Source of the DNA: Acidobacteriota bacterium | GTDB taxonomy: Bacteria > Acidobacteriota > Blastocatellia > RBC074 | Assembly (NCBI GenBank): GCA_016710075.1 | Contig: JADJLO010000001.1 | Span: 310,001 to 374,000 of the forward strand | Direction: 5' to 3' | DNA: 64,000 nucleotides | In this document: in pieces, positions 1-7,935 of the stretch | Numbering within the stretch: position 1 is the stretch's first letter | Layout of the letters: every line of letters starts with the position of its first letter | The notes under the pieces: generated by a model | The model's input: only the letters and a program-made list of their open reading frames with translations | Databases searched by the model: none | What the model was told of the DNA's origin: nothing | Program-made: the position numbers and the translations under genes

Positions 1-46
1 CTGAATGAAATAAAGGCATCCCGAACGGGTTTAAGGAGGCGATAAA

Positions 47-355
47 ATGGAGGTGTTAATGAGTGTGAATGAAGTGTCGGGAAAAACCGCACAGATCTGC
101 ATTGATCCGGAAATTGGCGCCAAAGTTTATGACTATTTCAATGGGGCGCTCGAAAAGGATCAGGTTCATCAGTTCGAGCGGCACCTCGTTACATGCCGTG
201 ATTGCGAGGCTGCCCTGGTTGATCTCGACAGGACAATCGCCCTTCTTGGCGATGACCAAAAATTCAGGTCAAAAGAACATATGGTCAAACTGGACAAGAC
301 GCACTCCATCCCACAACCCTCGATGAGCCCAGCCAGAAGGCGCAAAGGTCTGTAA
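47..355 (+). CDS. Small zf-HC2 (anti-sigma-like zinc finger) protein
   Basis: A 102-residue soluble protein. Residues H46, C50 and C53 form the H-x3-C-x2-C signature of zf-HC2 zinc fingers, as found at the N terminus of zinc-binding anti-sigma factors. There is no membrane segment, so it is a stand-alone cytoplasmic finger rather than a classical membrane anti-sigma factor. It is clearly paralogous to the protein at 1195-1455: both share the block YDY-NGAL, DQV, FE-HL and C-x2-C-E. An AAGGAGG site at 33-39 supports the ATG at 47; the ATG at 59 has its own GGAGG at 49-53 and is a real alternative. A strong hairpin terminator follows. A role in binding a sigma factor is family-based inference; an ECF-type sigma gene lies at 3959. 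Confidence 0.75.
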   Translation: MEVLMSVNEVSGKTAQICIDPEIGAKVYDYFNGALEKDQVHQFERHLVTCRDCEAALVDLDRTIALLGDDQKFRSKEHMVKLDKTHSIPQPSMSPARRRKGL

Positions 356-391
356 TCGCCAGGACTTTAAATTTCATCTGAATCCATGAAG

Positions 392-424
392 AATCCCGGA
401 TGTTGTTCCATCCGGGATTTTTTT
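392..424 (+). terminator. Rho-independent terminator after the first zf-HC2 gene
   Basis: A perfect 11-bp stem (392-402 pairing with 409-419) around a 6-nt loop runs directly into a T tract ending at 424. It lies 36 bp after the stop codon, so the first small gene appears to be transcribed alone. Confidence 0.85.
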
Positions 425-1194
425 ATTCACCCACCTTGCCGTTCAAAAGGATAAGCTCCCGCCTCGTCGGCCCGTGATTCCTCTCGTTAACTGTAGCTCG
501 ATAAAGCTTCCGAAAAGATAGTCTTCCCGATAAAAAACGCGATTTACCCTGATTCCAATGGGTCATCGTTCTGCCGGCGCCTGGTATCCCGAAGCAAATG
601 GCGTGATTGAGAATCAGGTTGTTATGTTACTTTTAGTTACTTTAAAGGTAACTTGCATGGTGATGCGATCTTGCTTGCTTTAAAGGATTATTCCTCTGTT
701 TCCTGCCGTCGGTATCAGTCAAAAGGAAAAAATCTCTGCCGATAACGCAAAAACACTCATGACTGTTCGTCTATATGGTCGAAGGGCTTGAACGATGCAG
801 TATGGTTCAGGCTTCCGCATTTCCAATCCCGGACAAAAACAGAGTCAGGTGGGATTCGATTGGAGCGATCAATTGATCGCCGCTATCGGATAAGAAGCAG
901 TGGTGTGTCCGGAAGTGCTGAAAAATGAGCAGTTTAGCGGCTATAGGCGCCGAGGGTGTCCGTGACGCTCAAGGAGTAGTCTGCCCGAGCGTGCGACGGT
1001 ACGGCAAACCGGTTGGCCCCGTAATGGATCTGACCGTTTGTCCGGTCCCGTGTGGACGTGGCTGCCCGTGACGAATTCTTCAGTTGCAGGTATCGATCGG
1101 ATGTTACTTTATCGGCTTGTCTGAGTAACATTCTGATTGATGGTGTAACTGTCCTCACATAACAAATAACTACTTACGGAGGATAAAGAGCAAA
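425..1194. other. Long non-coding gap with ATGTTAC/GTAACAT inverted repeats
   Basis: No convincing gene is seen; short reading frames here have no family resemblance. Two inverted motifs stand out. ATGTTAC (624-630) and AGTTAC (635-640) face GTAACT (648-653), and a perfect 7-bp pair, ATGTTAC (1101-1107) and GTAACAT (1125-1131), has a 17-bp spacer and ends 63 bp before the ATG at 1195. These could be operators; that is inference. Confidence 0.4.
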
Positions 1195-1455
1195 ATGAAG
1201 AAATTATTTACCAGTGTAAAAGCATGCAACGAACCTGAAGTTGGCAGTATGGTATACGACTATTACAACGGAGCTTTAAACGTCGACCAGGTTCCGCGTT
1301 TTGAAGTGCACCTGATCAAGTGCAGTCACTGTGAGCGAATCGTCGTCGAGCTGGACAAGATGCTGGCCATCCTCAATGAACGATCGACGAATAATAGCGA
1401 TGTCGAATTCAGGCTCAGGCCCGTTGTTTACAGGCCTCCATCCGCGATTAAGTAG
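1195..1455 (+). CDS. Small zf-HC2 (anti-sigma-like zinc finger) protein, paralogue
   Basis: An 86-residue protein with the zinc-binding signature H39-x3-C43-x2-C46 and no membrane segment. It is paralogous to the protein at 47-355, sharing YDY-NGAL, DQV, the H/C/C finger and the following helix. A GGAGG at 1178-1182 precedes the ATG. A perfect inverted repeat (1101-1131) lies just upstream and a hairpin terminator follows about 105 bp after the stop, so it is probably a single-gene transcript. Likely partners are sigma factors by family analogy; no partner is shown by the sequence. Confidence 0.75.
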   Translation: MKKLFTSVKACNEPEVGSMVYDYYNGALNVDQVPRFEVHLIKCSHCERIVVELDKMLAILNERSTNNSDVEFRLRPVVYRPPSAIK

Positions 1456-1562
1456 TATGCCGGCGGTGGCTTGAATGGTGGAGATTGACGGCGCGTAAAC
1501 AGGGGGTAGCTATGATTCGATCGCCTGCGTTCCGCAAGGTGCCGGTGCGAACAGGAATATCT

Positions 1563-1609
1563 AAAAAAGGATCCTGATTTGTTATTCAAATCAAGGTCCT
1601 TTTTTTTGT
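1563..1609 (+). terminator. Rho-independent terminator
   Basis: A stem of about 19 bp with two mismatches joins an A-rich/GGATCCTGATTTG arm to its partner ending in a run of eight T. The A-rich 5' side and T-rich 3' side make it potentially bidirectional. Confidence 0.75.
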
Positions 1610-2012
1610 TACTGGATAGCTTGTTATTCCTTTGTGCTATTCGGCGAAAAAAAAAGTAATAAAAACATTACTCGGTTACAAAAAGCAACAACCAGGTTCG
1701 TCTATAGCAGTGAAGCTTGATCGATAACATAAAAGATCCGGCTGGTTCTAAATGCGAGTTGTTATTTAAGTAACATAAAACTTCAAACGACCGCAAAATA
1801 CGAACAGTAAAAACGTCAGAGTAGTTGAAGCGAGCGGTGAACAGCTCTCGCGGATGGAAGCAAGGCGGCACGAAAGGTCAGGTACTATGAGTAGCAGACG
1901 GACGATGCCGCAAAGTAACAAACACCTAACCGCCCCGGCCGCATGCCGGGAATCCTAAACCTCTTCAGATCGAATGGAAAACTTTACCTCATCATTGTTA
2001 AGGAGAAATATC
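1610..2012. other. Intergenic stretch without a recognisable gene
   Basis: About 400 bp with no supportable coding region. It holds another GTTA/GTAAC pair (1761-1774), a CCCGG/CCGGG hairpin near 1934-1950, and an AAGGAGA ribosome-binding site (2000-2006) for the gene starting at 2013. Confidence 0.4.
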
Positions 2013-3054
2013 ATGTTGTACACAAAGAAAACCCTGAACCTGCTGGCGACCTTTATCACGCTTCTGACACTTGGCATCGCGGCCATGGCTGCTGAGCCGG
2101 TGTTCAATACACCCACGACGGCTGAAGCAAGCGACATTAAACCTGGATCATTGCTGGTCTGGAATCTTTATACATCGAGCGTTTCCGGCGCGAATTCGGA
2201 CAATACCAGGATCAGCATAACCAATGCGAATTCGAAAAGGGAGTATCGCTGCATCTGTTCTTTGTCGAAGGCGCCACAGGAACCGTGGCGGATGGCTTTA
2301 TCTGTCTCAGTGCGAGTCACACTGTGACACTGTTTATGGATCAGATCGATCCCGGAGTTACGGGATATCTAGTGGCTGTGGCTATTGATGGCCCGTCGGG
2401 TTATGCCGGTGGTAACAATACCGGGCGTCCGATCAGCTGGAATTACCTGATCGGGGACGAATACGTGAAATTTGGTAACACTTACGAGGCTAATCTGAGC
2501 GCCATCTCGTTCTCCGTGGTCGGCAGAGGCGATGTTGATGTGAATCCGGAGAGCGACCCGTTTTCATCGATTGCCGAACTGATCTTTGACGGCAAGCCCG
2601 GTCATTACAATCGTATGCCGCGAGTCGTGGCCATCTCGAACCTCCCGAGCCCGGCTGAGAGCCTTGGCGGGGAAGATCCGACGCAAATCGTCATCAACCG
2701 GGTGAGCGGCGACTTCACCGCCCAGGCTGACAAAATCGGCAACGTCTTCGGATACTTGTTCGATGATATGGAAAAAGCTCTGGGATACACCTTCAGCGTG
2801 CCGTCACCGCAGTTCAGGTCGCCGATCACCCTGAACTTCCCGAGAACGACTCCACGCTCGAACATTTTCGTCCGAACGGACGCACTGGGTGGATGAAGTT
2901 GTTCTCTCCGACACTTGACATCCCGATGCTTGGCTCGGTCATCTACGGCAAGAGCCCGAATGGCTTCCGCGGACACGGACACAATATGCATCATCTGACT
3001 TTGGTTGAAAAATCGGTCATCACGATTCCGGCTTACCCCGCAGGTTGCTTCTAA
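2013..3054 (+). pseudogene. Secreted conserved hypothetical protein, two frameshifts
   Basis: The ATG at 2013 has a good AAGGAGA site and encodes a signal peptide of about 25 residues ending AMA-AEP. The rest reads as one secreted protein of about 346 residues only if two single-base losses are repaired: one in the A run at 2235-2238 (giving ...KGVSLHLFFVEGATG) and one in the G run at 2887-2889 (giving ...ALGWMKLFSP). The final stop is at 3052-3054. Phrases such as HLFFVEGATG, ADGFICL, DPGVTGYLVAVA and NYLIGDEYVKF resemble a family of exported acidobacterial proteins of unknown function; that is recollection, not a search. Whether the breaks are sequencing errors or true decay cannot be decided here. 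Confidence 0.65.
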
Positions 3055-3107
3055 AAAAAGCAGATAAGTGAGAATAACAGTATTCTCCTTGACAGTACGA
3101 CGATGAA

Positions 3108-3146
3108 GAGGCGCTGAGCAATATCGCAGGATATTCTCAGCGCCTC
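3108..3146 (+). terminator. Hairpin downstream of the secreted-protein gene
   Basis: A perfect 11-bp GC-rich stem, GAGGCGCTGAG (3108-3118) with CTCAGCGCCTC (3136-3146), whose inner part can pair further (ATAT/ATAT). There is no strong T tract after it, so it may be a weak terminator or an mRNA-stabilising hairpin. A second small hairpin, GAGAATA/TATTCTC, lies just upstream near 3070-3087. Confidence 0.5.
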
Positions 3147-3958
3147 ATCTGATTTAAGGTAGACCCTGAACTGATAACCCTGCCAAAGACTCCGCCTTCT
3201 CCACCTTCCCAGGCCCGGGTTTTATTAATCTTTGAAAAAATCAAATTATTTGATTTCTGCTCTTGCCAAACCGGGTGTAGATACCTTATAAGATTTCCAC
3301 GATCCCCCATAGAAAGTTTTCATTCCCCGTCTGCCTCACGTCGTATAGAAAATTATACGCAACATATACGCAGTATCTTAATCCTGGGACTGGCATCGCT
3401 CTGTGTATGCGGCATTAGAGTTCAAGCCTGCAAATTGTCTTTAGCTGCGGTTTTTTTCCGGACAAGATGATGTGACTTCACCACGATTCTTTCGCCGGCA
3501 AAAAACTGGTTGCAGGCTCAATCACTCTGATTGCAGCGGTATAATCACTTTACGGATAGACAATATTCATTTCCACATTACCTGGCGACAGTCTTATGTG
3601 ACCAGGCAATAATACTCAAATCAGTAGAGCCATTAACTTGTTAAGACTCGATCGTTGCCTGATTGCCCGGGCAATTATCGGAGCGTTTGCGGATGATGGA
3701 TTCTGGTCTGTGTCAGTGAGGACAAAGGACCGGCTGGAAAATTTTTCAGAACAAAACGCAAATTTCCGAAGCCGGTTCGTCTAAAGGGGTGCAAGAGGAC
3801 ATAAAAGCGAATAATAGCGCTCTTTGAAATTAAGTATGCATAATTTCCGGGGCACTCGTTTATTCAGGCTGGAATTTTCAATTACCCTTGCTCGTAGAAA
3901 CGACAAATTTTGCGGTTTTGTCAGTTTTGTTAATAAGGGCTAAACAGGAGGCTCAATT
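3147..3958. other. Long intergenic region before the sigma-like gene
   Basis: About 800 bp, AT-richer than its surroundings, with no supportable coding frame. It contains an imperfect CCTGG/CCAGG inverted repeat near 3580-3610. The 3' end carries an AGGAGG ribosome-binding site about 10 bp before the GTG at 3959. Nothing else is recognised. Confidence 0.35.
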
Positions 3959-4921
3959 GTGATAGATACATCTGTTGAAATTAATGCCGGAATTATGGAC
4001 ACGGTCGCGAGCCAGAACAGATGCCTCGAAGAGGGGTGCCGATTTAATGACGAATTGACGCAGTTGGCGCTGGCTGCGGTCAGTGGTAACCATCAGGCAT
4101 ATGAGATGCTAGTAAATAACGATGAATTCATATCAGGCTTGTCGAGAGCCACAAAATGGATCTGCCGTGGTTCAACCATCGAAGCCGACGAGCTGCTTTC
4201 GGAGTTCTTCCTTCGATTCCAGAAAAAGATCACGAAGTTCAGCAACCGGGATGGGGCCTCCATTCTGAGCTGGTCGAGCGGAGTGCTCAGATTTTGCATA
4301 TCGATCTTCTCAGGCGCAAATGGCGTGACACTGACAAGGTTGATTATCTCGAACTGCTTTCCTGCAGAAACCGAGCGGGTGATTGACACACCCGATGTCA
4401 GGGTTGCCCTCAATCAGGCATTCGGCAGGCTGAGCGATCGAGAGAAAAAGCTTATCTCGCTGCGCTGGAGTGAAGAAACACTCGATGGTGTGGTGGCCGG
4501 CATTGAAAAGGTGAATGATGCCAGGGAGATTGCCAACCGCAGGCCGAAGATAAGCAGGGAATTGAAAGCCGTTGAAATGAAATTGAGAGAGGCATTGACC
4601 AGTTTAAACACAGGCCGCCTTCATGGAACATCAGGCCCGCTCAAAAGCGGAATATTGATTGACAGAACCGTTGTAAACCCGATCCCTTCTCTTCCGACCC
4701 CCGACCCCCGACCCCCGACCCCCGTCCCCCCCATTCCCCTTTACCTCCTTCACCCTCTACTCTCATTCTGCCCGTGCAAGTTTGATTTTCCATGCCTGGT
4801 ACAATTCTGTTTGACGTCTTCTGCTATCTGCAAATTTTCGAGTGCTTTCCCACGCAAATTTGCGCTTTGGGGGGTTTGCGGGGTTTTCATTCGAGCGGTG
4901 GATATTCCATTCCCAACGTGA
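3959..4921 (+). pseudogene. ECF-type sigma-70 factor, frame-broken
   Basis: The frame starts at GTG 3959 behind AGGAGG. Residues 76-90 (ADELLSEFFLRFQKK) resemble sigma region 2, and residues 150-213 (AFGRLSDREKKLISLRW and the following helices) resemble region 4. Between them, residues 106-135 look foreign, while the +2 frame of the same DNA reads SAQILHIDLLRRKWRD, a good match to ECF region 2.4. The most economical reading is two compensating single-base shifts near 4274 and 4361. The last 90 codons run through a (GACCCCC)n repeat and read as low-complexity proline-rich sequence, so the true C terminus is probably near residue 220. It may act with the zf-HC2 proteins upstream (inference). 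Confidence 0.6.
4696..4731. repeat. (GACCCCC)4 heptanucleotide microsatellite
   Basis: Four exact copies of the 7-bp unit GACCCCC (4696-4723) are followed by a degenerate GTCCCCCCC. It lies in the tail of the sigma-like reading frame. Because the unit length is not a multiple of three, any change in copy number would shift that frame. Confidence 0.85.
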
Positions 4922-5118
4922 GGAAATGGTAATGGCCGGTTGACCCTCCTGCCTCTGCTCGGATAAACTTCAACAGTCGGCGGGCAGACAACCCCCTCAT
5001 ATTTAATTTAACAAACCATACTGCCCCTTGATTTTGCTTGATCTGGATGCCCCCGGTTATCAAATTGTCCTTCAACCGAAAAACATCGCCATAACAGTTG
5101 TTGGTGAATAGATTATTC

Positions 5119-6264
5119 ATGAACCTTTATCCTGCAGGGCAGGTAATAGCAGCAATCCTGATATCCGACAGCCTGATGAGGTTTCTGCTTGTATTAATCA
5201 GATTCCTCAGCCGGCCACGCAGCAAAACAGTTACGCCCGAAGTCGTGGACGGCGAGGGATGTGTCATATTAATAGCGGCTCACAATGAGTCGGGGACGAT
5301 TGGCGAAACGGTTCGAAGCTTTAATGAGCGGCTGGCCGAATGGCCTTCGAGTGAAATATGGGTAGTGGCTGACAGGTGTCAAGACGGAACTGCCGATGAG
5401 GCAAAGCGGGAAGCGGCAAATGTTGCGGTCCGGGTGGATGGAAGGGTGGGAAAAGGAGCGGTCATCGACTGGTGGCTGCGCGCATATCAGAGTGAGTGGG
5501 TGAAAAAGGATGCCATCCTGATACTTGATGCGGATAGCCGTCTTGAAGCCGGCAGTTTGAAGTGCATACGAGAAGAATTCAAAGCCGGGGCAAAAGTGAT
5601 CCAGTCCTTTGTCGCTCCGGTGGCCGGGTCGGAATCAGGCAGATTGGCGGGGTGGTCGGAAGTCATTATGCAGCGAGTGGATGATGAGGCCCGAAGCCGC
5701 TGTGGATGGCCGGTGCCGTTGAGGGGAACGGGGATGGCTTTCCGCGGAGAAGTACTTGCCGAACTGGCTCCGCGGCTTCATACACTGGCAGAGGACCTTG
5801 AACTGGATGTTCTGCTGTGTTCCGCTGGAGTGCCGGTGACGCTTGTCTCAGGATCGGTGGTTCTCGATCCGAAGCCGATTAAATCCGATGGAGCAGCAAG
5901 ACAGCGCGCTCGCTGGCTTCATGGCCAGATTCAGGTTTTACTGGCTTACTGGAGGGAGATGCTTGCCGGGTTGTTCAAGGGCGGTCCGGGCGCATGGTTT
6001 CTCATCATTCTGCTGTTTTTGCGACCGAAAATACTTTTTATTGGTATACGGGTGATTTTGATATTTATTTTTCCGAAGATTGCGCTGACCGGGTTAACGA
6101 TGGATCTGAGCTATTACCTTGCGGGCGCATTCTTTGTTGAAAAACCGGCGAGTTATCTTCTCGATTTGATTTCCGCTCCGCGCTACCTTTTTATGTGGGT
6201 GCGGAGTTTTGGGATAGCCTTTTTTCGTCGAAGCAGGAAGGTCTGGCTGAAAGCCGGAAGGTGA
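5119..6264 (+). CDS. Family 2 glycosyltransferase, membrane-attached
   Basis: A 381-residue protein with a short N-terminal hydrophobic segment, a GT-A catalytic domain and C-terminal membrane helices (about residues 290-360). Catalytic landmarks are HNES at 55-58, ADRCQDGT at 84-91, the metal-binding DAD at 137-139, ED at 225-226 and QRARW at 262-266, the Q/R-x-x-R-W acceptor motif of processive-type GT2 enzymes. It probably transfers a sugar onto a lipid-linked or growing polysaccharide at the inner membrane. TTG/GTG codons at 5098-5106 are in frame, but the ATG at 5119 is preferred. It is followed 57 bp later by a GT4 enzyme on the same strand. The substrate cannot be read from sequence. 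Confidence 0.85.
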   Translation: MNLYPAGQVIAAILISDSLMRFLLVLIRFLSRPRSKTVTPEVVDGEGCVILIAAHNESGTIGETVRSFNERLAEWPSSEIWVVADRCQDGTADEAKREAANVAVRVDGRVGKGAVIDWWLRAYQSEWVKKDAILILDADSRLEAGSLKCIREEFKAGAKVIQSFVAPVAGSESGRLAGWSEVIMQRVDDEARSRCGWPVPLRGTGMAFRGEVLAELAPRLHTLAEDLELDVLLCSAGVPVTLVSGSVVLDPKPIKSDGAARQRARWLHGQIQVLLAYWREMLAGLFKGGPGAWFLIILLFLRPKILFIGIRVILIFIFPKIALTGLTMDLSYYLAGAFFVEKPASYLLDLISAPRYLFMWVRSFGIAFFRRSRKVWLKAGR

Positions 6265-6321
6265 TTTTCGCTTACCTATCAGATCCATTTTATCGGTTAT
6301 GTTCTATTCAGTCTTGCCAAC

Positions 6322-7542
6322 ATGAAGATTTTATTTCCATACCTTGCCCGCTGGCGTTCAGCCAATCGCAGCCGTTATCACCAGTTGCTGAGCCATCTTT
6401 GCGATTTCGGACATCAGATTTATGTCTTGAATGCGCCGACTATGGCTATCAACGATATCAGCGCAAAAGATGTTTCCGGTCAGGGGGATGCCCTGCCTTC
6501 GGGAATGACGGTTGGCGAATTGAATACCCCCGAATTGCTCAGGACCTTCTGGACCACACCGATCCGTAGGACGAAGCTTCTCAAAAAAGGACTGGTGTCA
6601 ATCACTTCCATCTCTCAGATACGCCGGTTCATAGAGAAAGAAAATATAGATGTCCTGCTGCTCTACAATCTCCCGCAGGTTCCTTTATTGCATCTTGTGG
6701 AATGCAGAACCCACTTCGATCTGGCTGACGATCTTGTCGCGATGATGGAAGTCGAGGACGGTTTTACGGCAAAAGCCGGCGGCAAACTGCTGGCAAAAAT
6801 CGTTCAGACTCACATGATCTCAAAAGCAGACACCGTCACCGTCGCTTCGAGTATTCTGGAGGATCAAATTGAAAGGGAAGTTCTCATGCTTCCCAATGGC
6901 GCGGATTGCGAGTATCTGGATAAGGTTGACGGCAGCCGGTGGCGGAGCAAAGGATTGGGGCCGACTGTCGGATTTGTCGGTGCGTTCGAATATTGGGTGG
7001 ATTTTGATCTCATCATGCAAGTTGCAAGAAAGCTGCCCGGCGTTCACTTTGTGCTGGTAGGGAGCGGCCGTCGTTATGATTATGTCAGGCAGCAGGTTGA
7101 TCTCCTGGGGCTTCGCAATGTGACTTTGACAGGCGTGCTCCCGTATGATCAGGCGATGAGCTATGCGGCTGGAATGGATGTCTGTATTCTGCCCTTCAAT
7201 CATGGGCCCGTTGCGGACGGGTCTTGTCCTTTGAAACTTTTTGAATACGCGGCTTTGAGGAAGCCCATCGTCAGCACCTCAACGCAGGAAGTGATGAAGA
7301 TCGGAGAAGGCTGGATATCCTTTGCGGACAATCCCGAGGATTTTGCCGGAGCCATCGAGGCTTTTCTCGCGGATTCGAGCGCAGCGTCATTTTCAGCCGG
7401 GACTGGAAGAGCTTTGGTTGAGCAGCGATATAACTGGAAACTCCTGGCCAGGCAGTTTGAGTCACTCTTGTTAAACGGCGCGGTCACTGATCTGGAGGCT
7501 TCTTCAGCCCGAGGTAAAATCCTTGAAGAGCTCGAGTCCTGA
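6322..7542 (+). CDS. Family 4 (GT-B) glycosyltransferase
   Basis: A 406-residue soluble GT-B enzyme. The N-terminal half begins MKILFPYLARWRSANRSRY, and the C-terminal Rossmann half contains LPNGAD, VGFVGAFEYWVD, FVLVGSGRRYDYV and the donor-binding region ILPF...PLKLFEYAALRKPIVST with the conserved E of the E-x7-E-type motif. It follows the GT2 gene on the same strand, and together they probably act in capsule or exopolysaccharide assembly. Its stop lies 12 bp from the end of the convergent lipoprotein gene. Donor and acceptor sugars are not predictable here. Confidence 0.85.
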   Translation: MKILFPYLARWRSANRSRYHQLLSHLCDFGHQIYVLNAPTMAINDISAKDVSGQGDALPSGMTVGELNTPELLRTFWTTPIRRTKLLKKGLVSITSISQIRRFIEKENIDVLLLYNLPQVPLLHLVECRTHFDLADDLVAMMEVEDGFTAKAGGKLLAKIVQTHMISKADTVTVASSILEDQIEREVLMLPNGADCEYLDKVDGSRWRSKGLGPTVGFVGAFEYWVDFDLIMQVARKLPGVHFVLVGSGRRYDYVRQQVDLLGLRNVTLTGVLPYDQAMSYAAGMDVCILPFNHGPVADGSCPLKLFEYAALRKPIVSTSTQEVMKIGEGWISFADNPEDFAGAIEAFLADSSAASFSAGTGRALVEQRYNWKLLARQFESLLLNGAVTDLEASSARGKILEELES

Positions 7543-7554
7543 TTTCAGATTAGT

Positions 7555-7935
7555 TCAGGTGATTACTTTACCGGGCCGGGATTGCCATTGATTACTTTTT
7601 GACATCCTCAATCCAGTCAGATTGGTTCTGGAGTCATAGACCAGAATTCCAGTAATTTGATCACCGGCCTTAAGATCTCGCAGAGTGGCTTCGTCTCTGA
7701 CGGTGAAGTCCATAATCATGGCATCCATATAGCCCTTGATATCCTCGTGATTCACCCGGACTTTATTCCTGCTTAAATCGACCGATTCGACCCGCCCTTT
7801 GAGTTCATAGCGCCTGACCGGATCTTCATTGGTTGCTTTTGAGCCGCAGCCGGAGAGGATCGCTGTGATTGAGATCAGCAAAAGAAAGGCCTTGAATGCT
7901 TTGCCTGGTGTCATAATAATCTTCATAAGCTTCAC
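7555..7935 (-). CDS. CusF/CopE-like copper-binding lipoprotein
   Basis: A 126-residue protein with an N-terminal hydrophobic stretch ending in a lipobox (ILSGC), so it should be a lipoprotein anchored outside the inner membrane. The mature part matches the small beta-barrel domain of CusF-type proteins: GRVESVDLSRNKVRVNHEDI, then YMDAMIMDF and LKAGDQITGILVYD. This domain binds Cu(I)/Ag(I) in CusF and recurs N-terminal to SCO-type electron-transfer proteins. Methionines in the central block could be metal ligands. Its start overlaps the stop of the O-antigen ligase gene by 4 bp, so the two are cotranscribed even though their roles seem unrelated. Confidence 0.7.
   Translation of the reverse strand: MKLMKIIMTPGKAFKAFLLLISITAILSGCGSKATNEDPVRRYELKGRVESVDLSRNKVRVNHEDIKGYMDAMIMDFTVRDEATLRDLKAGDQITGILVYDSRTNLTGLRMSKSNQWQSRPGKVIT

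Noticed and set aside
934..1158. Minus-strand reading frame of 74 codons in the first gap
   Set aside because: No ribosome-binding site, no recognisable motif and no strand-consistent neighbour; random frame in non-coding DNA.
1668..1871. Minus-strand reading frame of 67 codons
   Set aside because: No start signal or family resemblance; overlaps the terminator/operator region.
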